This document shows positions 33,795 to 49,377 of a DNA stretch of 64,000 bases, one piece after another. The notes beneath the pieces were generated by a model. The model saw only the letters and a list, made by a program, of their open reading frames with translations, did not search any database and was not told the DNA's origin. A program made the translations under genes and the position numbers. Source of the stretch: Myxococcales bacterium (GTDB taxonomy: Bacteria; Myxococcota_A; Polyangia; Haliangiales; Haliangiaceae); the NCBI GenBank assembly GCA_028287115.1, contig JAQBQF010000051.1, positions 1 to 64,000 of the forward strand. Direction: 5' to 3'. How positions within the stretch are numbered: the stretch's first letter is position 1; each line of letters starts with the position of its first letter.

Positions 33795-33946
33795 CCGCTA
33801 CTTAGCAGTGCAAGAGCCGGACGAGACGCACCGCGTCGTAAGCGGTGAAAATCACATGTGTCGCAGGCGGCAAGGTCGTGCTCGTGCGTAGGTGATTACG
33901 CGGGAGCTGGATAGCGGCGGCGGCAGTTCCTCCGGAAGGGCGATGA

Positions 33947-35062
33947 ATGGAGCGCATGCGAGACTTCCTCAACATGCGAGGGCTCGTCGCGGTCGTCTTC
34001 TTCATGAACGCCTGCAGCGGCACGGCAGCGACCGCGACCCAGAGCGCGACTCAGGCGCGTCGTGTCGTCCACGAGGGACCACCGATCGATGCCATCGCGA
34101 CGCTCTCGGGATCGTCCGATGAAGGATCGTGGATCGTTCCGGGGCCTATCGCGCTCGAAGTCGGCGGGACGCCGATCGAGGCGCCGGCGAAGAACGAGCC
34201 GATCGCGGTCACGCTGATCGAAGAGCAGGGCAGCGTCGTCCGGATCGGCGTTCGGCTCGACGAGGTGCGCTTTGCCGTGTGGACCGAGCGCGCGCGGCTG
34301 CTCGCGATCACGAACCGCGAGGAGCTGGTTCACCAACGTCCGGGCGGCGGAGAATTTGTCGATCTCTCGCAAGGCAGCCTCGTGCAGGCGAGCCTCAAGG
34401 CCGGCGCGCGCGTGCGGAGACTCGCTCACAAAGATCATTGGACCCAGGTTCGCTACTACGGCTCGCTCGAGATCACGGGATGGCTTCCCGATGCCGTGCT
34501 GGTCGATCGCGCGCCGTTTCGCGATTCGATCGGTCGGATTCCAAGTGGCCGACAGGTGTTGATGGTGACACCGGGTGCGGTGATCCGCGCCGAGCCGCGA
34601 TGGACGGCCCGCGAGCTCGCGGTGATGGCGACCGGATATTTCCTCGAGACGATCCGCGAGATCGACGATGCGTGGGTCGAGGTCTCGTACGAAGACGGCG
34701 AGGTCTTGGCGCATGGTTATGTCTCGAAGCGCGATCCACCGGGCCGCGTTCACCGGCTGCGCGGCTCCGATGCGGTGATCGCGCCGCCACCGCCACCGAA
34801 CGCGATCGGAACGAGCGGCACGTGCTTGTACTCGCGCGAGAGCGGAGAGCCGATCGGTTATCTCGTCGGCGATCAACATGTCTATGTCGAGGCGAGCCCG
34901 CACGCCGGCTGGTACCTGCTGAGCGTCAACACGCCTTGGGGCCCGATCGCCTTCGCCGCACACGGCAGCGCGTCGGGCACGCAACCTGCCGACTTCGTCG
35001 CGTGCGCGCCACCCGGGACCGTGCCACCGACCGCGAGCCAACTGCCGGCTAGCGTCCCGTGA
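33947..35062 (+). CDS. SH3-like lipoprotein
   Basis: A 371-residue lipoprotein (leader MRGLVAVVFFMNAC, lipobox FMNAC). GGAAGG about 8 nt before ATG 33947 supports this start, although in-frame ATGs at 33956 and 33974 also occur. The body has small beta-rich modules with short linkers: VWTERARLLAITNREE, ARVRRLAHKDHWTQVRYYGSLEITGWLP, RPPTGVIRAEPRW-like segments, and EIDDAWVEVSYEDGEVLAHGYVS. These look like bacterial SH3-type repeats that bind cell wall or proteins. The C-terminus overlaps the convergent crotonase-family gene by 14 nt. Confidence 0.65.
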   Translation: MERMRDFLNMRGLVAVVFFMNACSGTAATATQSATQARRVVHEGPPIDAIATLSGSSDEGSWIVPGPIALEVGGTPIEAPAKNEPIAVTLIEEQGSVVRIGVRLDEVRFAVWTERARLLAITNREELVHQRPGGGEFVDLSQGSLVQASLKAGARVRRLAHKDHWTQVRYYGSLEITGWLPDAVLVDRAPFRDSIGRIPSGRQVLMVTPGAVIRAEPRWTARELAVMATGYFLETIREIDDAWVEVSYEDGEVLAHGYVSKRDPPGRVHRLRGSDAVIAPPPPPNAIGTSGTCLYSRESGEPIGYLVGDQHVYVEASPHAGWYLLSVNTPWGPIAFAAHGSASGTQPADFVACAPPGTVPPTASQLPASVP

Positions 35063-35828
35063 AGCGCGGCGGACGCTTGGCGAGCAGGGCCGCGATGCCT
35101 TCGCGCGCGTCGTCCATCGCGAGCGATGTCGCCTGGTCGTGAGCTTCGGCGCGTGCGGCGGTGCGCGCGTCGAGTGCGAGGCCCCGGCGAATGGCGGTCT
35201 TCGTCGCACGTACCGCGAACGGCGCGTTGTCCGCGATCGTGCGCGCGATCGTCATCGCTTCGCCGAGCACGTCGATCGCGGGCACGGCGCGATTCAAGAT
35301 CCCGAGGCGCTCGGCCTCGGCGCCATCGACCAGGCGGCCCGTGAGTAGCAGCTCGTTCGCGCGCGCCACCCCGACGAGGCGCGGCAGCAGATAGCTGATC
35401 GCCATCCCCGGCGCGAGTCCGAGCCTGACGAAGTTCGCGCCGTACTTGGCCTCGAGCGCACCGATCCGCAGATCGCAGACCAGCGCCAGGCCAAAGCCAC
35501 CGCCGACCGCGTGACCGTTGAGCGCGCCGATGACCGGCACCTCGACATCGAGCAGCGACAAGAACGGCTCGTACATCGCGTACGACTTTTCATGCGGCGC
35601 TCGGCCGGTGTCTCTTTGTAGTGTCGACTTGAAGTCCGCGCCCGAAGAGAAGCACGCGCCGGTTCCCGTCACGATCAAACAACGAATGCTCGCGTCCGCG
35701 CGGGCAGCCGCGCTCGCTGCAGCAAACGCATCGAGCAGCTCGGGCGTCATGCTGTTGCGATTGTCTGGACGATCGAGCGTGATGACGCCGATCTCGGCGT
35801 CGGCGTGATAGCGAACGGCGTCGGACAT
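35049..35828 (-). CDS. Enoyl-CoA hydratase/isomerase family protein
   Basis: A 259-residue crotonase-family enzyme. The oxyanion-hole strands are VTGTGACFSSGADFKS and ALNGHAVGGGFGLALVCDLRI. Glu in ANELLLTGR corresponds to the second catalytic Glu of crotonase. The position of the first Glu (PE in crotonase) is occupied by NF in ANFVRLGLAPG. One active Glu fits an enoyl-CoA isomerase or a non-hydratase member better than a classical hydratase. It is monocistronic and its partner acyl-CoA enzymes are not in the window. Confidence 0.85.
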   Translation of the reverse strand: MSDAVRYHADAEIGVITLDRPDNRNSMTPELLDAFAAASAAARADASIRCLIVTGTGACFSSGADFKSTLQRDTGRAPHEKSYAMYEPFLSLLDVEVPVIGALNGHAVGGGFGLALVCDLRIGALEAKYGANFVRLGLAPGMAISYLLPRLVGVARANELLLTGRLVDGAEAERLGILNRAVPAIDVLGEAMTIARTIADNAPFAVRATKTAIRRGLALDARTAARAEAHDQATSLAMDDAREGIAALLAKRPPRFTGR

Positions 35829-35951
35829 GGCCCGCAGGCTACACGGGAAGGCCGTCCTGCGGATTCCGCAGTGCGGGCTGCGGGAGCTGCATGGCCTGCT
35901 TCCAATGGGTTAGGTATGGCCCATCCGCGAGGGTCGCCGGCGTCTTGTTGT

Positions 35952-43685
<7,734 letters not shown>

Positions 43686-43812
43686 GGGTCCCCAGCACGA
43701 CTGGGGGCAACGCCGACGTGGCCCAAGCCCCAGCTCGCGTAACGGGAGAAATCGTAACACGACGCATCCGCGCTAAGATCGCGCTTGAGCGCGTCTTTGT
43801 TCGGGATTCTCC

Positions 43813-46593
43813 CTAGAACGCGCGGTGAATTCCGAGCGTAACGGACAGCGGTGTCTGGTAGGCGGCGGGGACGCTGAACCCAGCTCGGCGCGTCGGAGCC
43901 GTGCCGCCGGACGTCTTCAAGAACACGAGATCCTCGAGGGAGCCGCCGTCGATCGGGGAGACCGGCCCGATCGTGTAGAGCTCGTCGAGATTGGTCGGCT
44001 CCCGGCGGTCGAACAGGTTGAACACGTCCAGCGTGAGGTCGAAGGTCCGAATTTTGGCCGCCAGCCGGACATTGGCCTGCGTCACCAGCGGATTTCGACC
44101 GGCGGAACCCCGCGGAATCAAATACTCAATTCCGAGATCCGTGCTCGCGAGGACGTTGCGCGGTCGCCCACTTCCTACCGTTAGACGCGTGGTGACGGCG
44201 AGATTCACTGATCCAAGAGTTCCGCGACGTTCGGCTTCGAGAAAGAACCGATGTCCGATGTCGGTGGGCAGCGGGCCGAGCGCGTTGATCGGCCTGACAT
44301 CGTAATCGCTGCCGGCGTAGAGCACCGCGCCCTGTCTCGGATCGAAGGCGCCCGTCCACGTTCCAATCGTCTGACCATAGAGATAGCCCATGCGCAACGC
44401 GAGCTGCGCGGTCGGTGCGGTCGCCAACTCGAACGCGAACAGACCGGTGTCGCGCGTTGCGGGGATGTCGCCGTTGCGGCCGGGATTATCGAAGCCATCG
44501 ACCGTCGTGTCGAGCCCGCGCCGAAGCCAGCGTCCCTGCAGCCAGGTCTTGATGCTGACCGCGCGCGCGAGAGCGAATTCGGCGCCGAGAGTCAGCTCGT
44601 CTTGTGCGAGCGGTTCGACGCCCGGCACCACGCGCAGCGGCAAGCCGGTGTCGATCGCGCGACCCTTGCCGAACGACGACGTGATGTCGTCCGCGATTCG
44701 TGCGCCCGGCAAGATCGTCGCGCCGAGGCCGGCGGGCAGCATCGCAAAGTTGCGCCCCATGCTCGTCCACACGCGCGAACGGCCATTGCCGATCGGATCC
44801 CAGGTGATGCCGAGCCGCGGCGCGAGCTCGTTCGAGAAGTGCAGCGCGGGTCCGACCCACATGAGCTCCCAGCGCAAGCCACCGTCGACGGAGATGTTCG
44901 AAGCGGCGGCCCACGTGTCCTCGATGTACGCGGCGGTGTAGCGCGTCCGAAAACTGAGGACCGATCGATCGACGTACGTGCACGGCAGCATCGGATCGCT
45001 CGGACATGCAGTGGCCGCGTCGATGAAGCGGCGCTCCGACATGTGCCCGGGAAACAAGCTTCGGATCTGCTCGCCGCCGGTGAAGTGGGTCTCCGTGACG
45101 AGGCGCGTGTCTTCTCCGGTGACGCCGGCACGGAGCACGTTGACGCCGAACCGGTGCGCGACATCGGCCGTGATCGAGGGCCGATCCGCGGTCGAGTCGA
45201 CGAGCGCGCCCGCGCCGCCGCTCGCGAACCAGCCGCTCGGGACCGGGCAATTCGTCATCCCGGGATACGGATCGCTCGCAACCTCGTCGGCGCAGAGGGC
45301 GGCGAGCGTTGGATCCTCGGAGAGCGTCGCAGGTACGTACGCGGTCAGCACCTGCGGAATGTTCGCCGCGGCAGGATCGTGCGCGGAGTCGCTTCGCGTC
45401 GAGCGGTGCCACGCGAGCTGAACGCGAGCGCGCGTGTCGTGCCAGGTCCCGCGCCACGTGGCGATCGCATCACCGACGAACGACGTGCGATCGACCGCTC
45501 CCGCTTGCAGCGTCGCATTGGCGAGCGAGTACACCTCGTTGTTCGCCGTGCCGATCAGCGTCAGCTCGAGATGATGAGGACCTCGATCGAGTCCGAGCCG
45601 CGCCATCGCGGGGACTGCCCACGTCCATGCACGGCGCTTGTCGATCTGTGTCCCTTCCGTGTCGACGACACCCGGCAAGCCGTCTGGGACCATGTCGTGA
45701 TCGCGATCGACGAGCCGTGCCGCGGTCCACGTGAAGTCGACCGCGTGCAGCGACGGGGCGATCCCAGCGACGTACCACGCGTGGCCGCCGAACACGGATC
45801 CGAGCGGCCCGGTCGCGACGAGCGAGGCACTGCCATCCGGCCCACCGTCGGCGATCACGTTCCGGACGGTGTAGGTCGCCGGGAGGATCGGCCGATGCCG
45901 GCCCGACGTGTTCCACGATCCGAATGCACGCACCTCGAGCTCGTGATGCTCGGTGCCACGCCGCAACCGTGCATCGATCGTTCCGCCGGTGCTCGTCCGA
46001 TCGCGCGCGGCAAATCCGCCCGCGGTCACGAACAGACCGTCGAGAAACACCAGCGGAACGCGCGTATCGACGCCGCCGGTGCGCGGGTTATCGGCGGGCG
46101 CACCGTCGACCGTCCAGCGATTCTCGAGACCGTTCGCGCCGGCGAAGAAAACCCCGGCTTCATCGCGGCTCGCGCCGAGTGCGTAGTGCGCGACCGCGTC
46201 GTGCGTTGCATCCGCGACCGGCAAGCCGAGCAGGTACGAAGCCGGAAGCCAGGTCGAGAGCGCGTACGGCACCGGGTCCGCGAGTGGATCGGTTGCGAGC
46301 GCACAACCGAACACCAGCCCCTCGCTGCAATCGAGCGGCGCTTCGTCCGTGTGCTTCTTGCCGAGCCCGAACACGTCGCGCGGATCCGTGTGCTTGTCGT
46401 CGGTGTGCTTCTTGCCGAGCCCGAACACATCGCGCGGATCGGGTTTGTCGTCGGCCTGCGCCGCGCCAACGTTAAAGATCAGCGCGAGCAGAACCCAGAT
46501 CGGAACGATGCTCCAGTGCGGAGGCGCCAGCGGACGCTGGCTTGCTCGCGGAACGGCGGTGCGATGCGTCGCCGACCGTGGCTGCCCTGGCAC
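43813..46593 (-). CDS. TonB-dependent-receptor-like outer-membrane barrel
   Basis: A 926-residue protein with a signal-like segment (SIVPIWVLLALIFNVGAAQA). A charged spacer with an 18-residue tandem repeat (DPRDVFGLGKKHTDDKHT) follows. A plug-like region contains VFFAGANGLENRWTVDGAPADNPRTGG, with a TonB-type 'DGxxxxN' turn, and a long barrel runs to the end, with the C-terminal Phe of Bam substrates (GIHRAF). No classical TonB box is obvious, so uptake function is uncertain. It may import a siderophore or glycan, or serve as a surface adhesin-type member of the superfamily. Confidence 0.75.
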   Translation of the reverse strand: MPGQPRSATHRTAVPRASQRPLAPPHWSIVPIWVLLALIFNVGAAQADDKPDPRDVFGLGKKHTDDKHTDPRDVFGLGKKHTDEAPLDCSEGLVFGCALATDPLADPVPYALSTWLPASYLLGLPVADATHDAVAHYALGASRDEAGVFFAGANGLENRWTVDGAPADNPRTGGVDTRVPLVFLDGLFVTAGGFAARDRTSTGGTIDARLRRGTEHHELEVRAFGSWNTSGRHRPILPATYTVRNVIADGGPDGSASLVATGPLGSVFGGHAWYVAGIAPSLHAVDFTWTAARLVDRDHDMVPDGLPGVVDTEGTQIDKRRAWTWAVPAMARLGLDRGPHHLELTLIGTANNEVYSLANATLQAGAVDRTSFVGDAIATWRGTWHDTRARVQLAWHRSTRSDSAHDPAAANIPQVLTAYVPATLSEDPTLAALCADEVASDPYPGMTNCPVPSGWFASGGAGALVDSTADRPSITADVAHRFGVNVLRAGVTGEDTRLVTETHFTGGEQIRSLFPGHMSERRFIDAATACPSDPMLPCTYVDRSVLSFRTRYTAAYIEDTWAAASNISVDGGLRWELMWVGPALHFSNELAPRLGITWDPIGNGRSRVWTSMGRNFAMLPAGLGATILPGARIADDITSSFGKGRAIDTGLPLRVVPGVEPLAQDELTLGAEFALARAVSIKTWLQGRWLRRGLDTTVDGFDNPGRNGDIPATRDTGLFAFELATAPTAQLALRMGYLYGQTIGTWTGAFDPRQGAVLYAGSDYDVRPINALGPLPTDIGHRFFLEAERRGTLGSVNLAVTTRLTVGSGRPRNVLASTDLGIEYLIPRGSAGRNPLVTQANVRLAAKIRTFDLTLDVFNLFDRREPTNLDELYTIGPVSPIDGGSLEDLVFLKTSGGTAPTRRAGFSVPAAYQTPLSVTLGIHRAF
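46349..46440 (-). repeat. 54-bp tandem repeat in barrel gene
   Basis: Two 38-bp units at 46349-46386 and 46403-46440, one period of 54 bp apart, differ by one base (GAACACGTCG versus GAACACATCG). They encode the two copies of DPRDVFGLGKKHTD. The repeat is in frame and lies between signal peptide and plug, so unit number can change without loss of the barrel. Confidence 0.75.
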
Positions 46594-46639
46594 CCGGCGA
46601 CGCTAACCTATTTCGTCGAGGGGCGCGGGGCGCAATCGC

Positions 46640-47044
46640 TCAATGATCGTGGTCGCAGCCCGGGCCGTGCTCGTGATCATGCTCGTGCGCATGCTCGGCG
46701 ATCTCTTGCTTGACCTTGTCCATGTCGAGCTTCTTGGCTTGGCTCACGAGCTCTTCGAGCGCGGCGGGCGGAAGCGCTCCGGACTCGCGGAACAGCAGCA
46801 CGCCATCGCGGAATAGCATCAGGGTCGGGATCGCCGAGATCCCAGCGGCGCCGGCGAGCTCTTGCTGAGCTTCGGTGTCGATCTTGCCGAACACGACATC
46901 CGTGTGAGCGTCAGATGCCTTCTCGAACACGGGTGCGAACTGGCGACACGGCCCACACCACTCCGCCCAGAAATCCAGGAGGACGATGCCCTGCTTCTCG
47001 ATGGTGTCCTTGAAATTATCAGCGGTGATCTCGACGGTAGACAT
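46640..47044 (-). CDS. Thioredoxin with a His-rich C-terminal tail
   Basis: A 134-residue cytoplasmic thioredoxin, using ATG 47044 with GGAGAG upstream. The active site WCGPC is at 29-33 (Cys30 and Cys33), and the cis-Pro loop SAIPTLML is present. Length is normal up to about 110, then an extra tail HAHEHDHEHGPGCDHDH with six His and one Cys is added. The tail could bind Zn, Ni or Cu and may give metal control of the redox activity. It is separated by 146 bp from a divergent rhomboid gene. Confidence 0.9.
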   Translation of the reverse strand: MSTVEITADNFKDTIEKQGIVLLDFWAEWCGPCRQFAPVFEKASDAHTDVVFGKIDTEAQQELAGAAGISAIPTLMLFRDGVLLFRESGALPPAALEELVSQAKKLDMDKVKQEIAEHAHEHDHEHGPGCDHDH

Positions 47045-47134
47045 GGCCTCTCCTGCGTTTCTAGGACCTTGGATCGCGGTCGCGAGAACGGCAAGCGAGG
47101 GTACGAGGAATCGGGTGCCTCCGATCACGGAAGG

Positions 47135-47164
47135 GTGGTTGAAGGAGTGGTTGAAAGAGTGGTT
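47135..47164 (+). repeat. Short 12-bp direct repeats
   Basis: GTGGTTGAAGGA, GTGGTTGAAAGA and GTGGTT follow each other with a 12-bp period between the divergent thioredoxin and rhomboid genes. They lie about 30 bp before the rhomboid GTG. They could be binding sites for a regulator or a codon-level remnant. Nothing else in the gap is distinctive. Confidence 0.35.
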
Positions 47165-47190
47165 CCGGATCGACGTGCTAGCCTTGACCG

Positions 47191-47817
47191 GTGGCGAAGC
47201 TACGGATCACTTACAACGCGCCCGTCGTCCTGACGTTCACGATCGCGGCGCTCGCCGTGTTCATCGTCTTGAGTGTCACGTCATCCATGGACGTGGCGAA
47301 GTGGTTCGCCGCCGCGCCGCAGCTCGAGGGCACCCGGAGCTACGCCGGGCTGTTCACCCACATCCTCGGTCACGCGAGCTGGGAGCATCTGCTCGGCAAC
47401 TTCATGCTGATCTTGCTGCTCGGGCCGATCCTCGAAGAGCGGCACGGCTCGTTCAACCTGCTCGTGATGATCTTGATTACCGCGCTCGTCACGGGGCTCG
47501 CGAACCTGGTGTTCTCGAGCAGCTACCTGGTGGGCGCGAGCGGCATCGTGTTCATGATGATCTTGCTCGCCTCGATGGCGAATATTCGAGGCGGCGAGAT
47601 TCCACTGACGTTCATCGCCGTCGCGATCATCTACATGGGTGGTGAGATCGTCCACTCGTTCCGATCGGATGGCATCTCGCACATGGCACACCTCGTCGGT
47701 GGCGCGGTCGGCGCGGCGTTCGGCTTCTTCGGGGCACGCCCGAAACGCGCCGCAGCGGTCGACCTCGCCAAGCCCAAGAAGCCGGGCGAGGTCACGAAGC
47801 TCAAGCTCCCGGCTTAG
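47191..47817 (+). CDS. Rhomboid-family intramembrane serine protease
   Basis: A 208-residue membrane protein starting at GTG 47191. The rhomboid core has HLLGN (66-70), the catalytic Ser117 in GASG (115-118) and the catalytic His167 in SHMAHLVGG. Six helices are predicted (about 12-30, 57-80, 90-107, 111-130, 139-156, 163-180), the usual minimal bacterial core. The C-terminus is cytosolic and basic. It would cleave helices of membrane proteins; the target is unknown. It faces an SDR gene tail-to-tail, with a hairpin between the stops. Confidence 0.9.
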   Translation: MAKLRITYNAPVVLTFTIAALAVFIVLSVTSSMDVAKWFAAAPQLEGTRSYAGLFTHILGHASWEHLLGNFMLILLLGPILEERHGSFNLLVMILITALVTGLANLVFSSSYLVGASGIVFMMILLASMANIRGGEIPLTFIAVAIIYMGGEIVHSFRSDGISHMAHLVGGAVGAAFGFFGARPKRAAAVDLAKPKKPGEVTKLKLPA

Positions 47818-47836
47818 ACAAAGCTAAGTACAGGTC

Positions 47837-47887
47837 CCCAGAAGTTGGTGGCAAGCTCGTCGCACAGGTGATCACCAACTTGCGGGG
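47837..47887. terminator. Bidirectional hairpin terminator candidate
   Basis: Between the convergent rhomboid and SDR genes, CCCCAGAAGTTGGTG pairs with CACCAACTTGCGGGG (arms about 15 nt, nearly perfect), with a loop of about 21 nt. There is no downstream T-run on either side, so it may be a bidirectional hairpin of unknown strength rather than a classical rho-independent terminator. Confidence 0.5.
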
Positions 47888-47895
47888 AGCTCTAC

Positions 47896-48714
47896 TCAGA
47901 CGAAGAAATCCGGCAACAGCTTCGCGCTCGGATCCATCGCGTATTCGCTGAGGTCGGTCTTGCCCGTCGAGGCGAGCACTTCATCGTCGACGAAGAAGTT
48001 GCCGGTGCACTCCTTCGAGGGCCGATTGAAGATCACGTACGCGGCATCGGCGATGATCTCTGGCTTCCGCGAGCCCTTCATCACCTGATCGCCGCCGAGC
48101 AGATTCTTGATCGCCGAGGTCGCGATCGTCGTGCGCGGCCACAGCGCGTTGAACGCGATGCCGGCGCTCTTGTACTCGCCCGCCATGCCGAGCACGCACA
48201 TGCTCATGCCGAACTTCGCCATCGTGTATGCGGTGTGCGGCGCGAACCACCGCGTCTCCATGTTGAGCGGCGGCGACAGGTTCAACACGTGTGGATTCGC
48301 CGCCTTCTTGAGGTGCGGGATGCACAGCTTGCTGACGAGGAATGTCCCGCGCGTGTTGATGCCGTGCATGAGGTCGTAACGCTTCATGTCCGTCATCTCG
48401 GTGCCCGTGAGGCTGATCGCGCTCGCGTTGTTGACGACGATGTCGATGCCGCCGAACGTCTCGACCGTCTTCGCGACCGCCGCGGCAACTTGCTCTTCGA
48501 AGCGGATGTCGGTCATCACGGGAAGCGCTTTGCCGCCGGCTGCCTCGATCTCTTTGGCGGCCGTGAAGATCGTGCCGGGCAGCTTCGGATTCGGCTCGGA
48601 GGTCTTCGCGATGATCGCGACATTGGCACCGTCACGTGCGGCTCGCAGGCCGATCGCGAGGCCAATGCCACGGCTCGCGCCGGTGATGAACAGGGTCTTT
48701 CCGCGCAAGGACAT
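47896..48714 (-). CDS. SDR-family oxidoreductase, HSDL2-like
   Basis: A 272-residue short-chain dehydrogenase. TGASRGIG (11-18) binds NAD(P), NNASAI follows and YTMAK is the catalytic Tyr-Lys pair. The usual catalytic Ser lies at NLSPP. The long middle insert (SEPNPKLPGTIFTAA, then NMETRWFAPHTAYTMAKFGM) and the C-terminal VIFNRPSKECTGNFFVDDEVL are typical of hydroxysteroid-dehydrogenase-like-2 (HSDL2) proteins, but without the sterol-carrier domain. It is probably a lipid or fatty-acid oxidoreductase; the substrate is not known. Confidence 0.85.
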   Translation of the reverse strand: MSLRGKTLFITGASRGIGLAIGLRAARDGANVAIIAKTSEPNPKLPGTIFTAAKEIEAAGGKALPVMTDIRFEEQVAAAVAKTVETFGGIDIVVNNASAISLTGTEMTDMKRYDLMHGINTRGTFLVSKLCIPHLKKAANPHVLNLSPPLNMETRWFAPHTAYTMAKFGMSMCVLGMAGEYKSAGIAFNALWPRTTIATSAIKNLLGGDQVMKGSRKPEIIADAAYVIFNRPSKECTGNFFVDDEVLASTGKTDLSEYAMDPSAKLLPDFFV

Positions 48715-48780
48715 GCCGCGGAGCCTATAACGTAAATGGCGAACCGGCCGGCCTCCGCAAACGAAAATCGCCGTCGAGAA

Positions 48781-49377
48781 TCAGTACTGGTCGGGATCCA
48801 TCGAATCGGCCAGCAGATCGGGATCGACCGGCCGGTTGATCTTCGCGAGCATCTGGTTTGCGACGATGCCCATCACCGCACCACCCGCGAACACCCAGAA
48901 GCTGAGCCCGACGCCGACGTAGCCGGGTGGCCCCGGCTTCGTCGCGATGAACACCATGCCCGTGATCAGGAGTGCCATGATCGCGAGGAGGCCGACCGTC
49001 GTCGGAGCCATCGGAAGATCCGGTGTCTTCTTCGCGAGCGCGAATGCCGCCGCGGCGAGCAGGCCCAACGCGCCGACGAAACACTCGATGAACGTCGCCA
49101 AGCCCATCGGCACGAAGGCACCCGAGGTCTGTTGTGCCGTGGTCTCCGTGTCCTGGTGAAACTCCTCGATCAGCTCTTTGTTCGTGAGCTCGGAGCAGCC
49201 GGCCGACCCGGTGCCGACGATGCACGACGAGCTCGAACGCAGACCGATCGCGCGCTCTTCGACGGGGTTGTTGTTGACGAGCCACTGCCTGGTCAGCGCG
49301 GCGTAGATCAAACAAGCGGAGGCGGCGAGCGCGAGCGCGACGGCCGTCATGCGATTCGGTATTGGCGTCGCGGTCAT
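48781..49377 (-). CDS. Four-helix membrane protein with claudin-like loop
   Basis: A 198-residue protein, with ATG overlapping the AAA ATPase stop (ATGA). Four hydrophobic helices (about 10-30, 88-112, 125-147, 152-176) are joined by a long first loop with Trp32, GLR at 45-47 and two Cys (52 and 61) eight residues apart, near Thr/Ser-rich sequence. This resembles the W-GLW-C-C pattern of claudin/PMP22 loops, though GLW is GLR here. Similarity may be convergent. It is the last gene of a four-gene overlapping cassette and should lie in the inner membrane. Confidence 0.65.
   Translation of the reverse strand: MTATPIPNRMTAVALALAASACLIYAALTRQWLVNNNPVEERAIGLRSSSSCIVGTGSAGCSELTNKELIEEFHQDTETTAQQTSGAFVPMGLATFIECFVGALGLLAAAAFALAKKTPDLPMAPTTVGLLAIMALLITGMVFIATKPGPPGYVGVGLSFWVFAGGAVMGIVANQMLAKINRPVDPDLLADSMDPDQY

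Noticed and set aside
44251..46713. Long plus-strand ORF opposite the TonB-receptor-like barrel
   Set aside because: No domain and low-complexity charged content; the minus strand has leader, plug and barrel.
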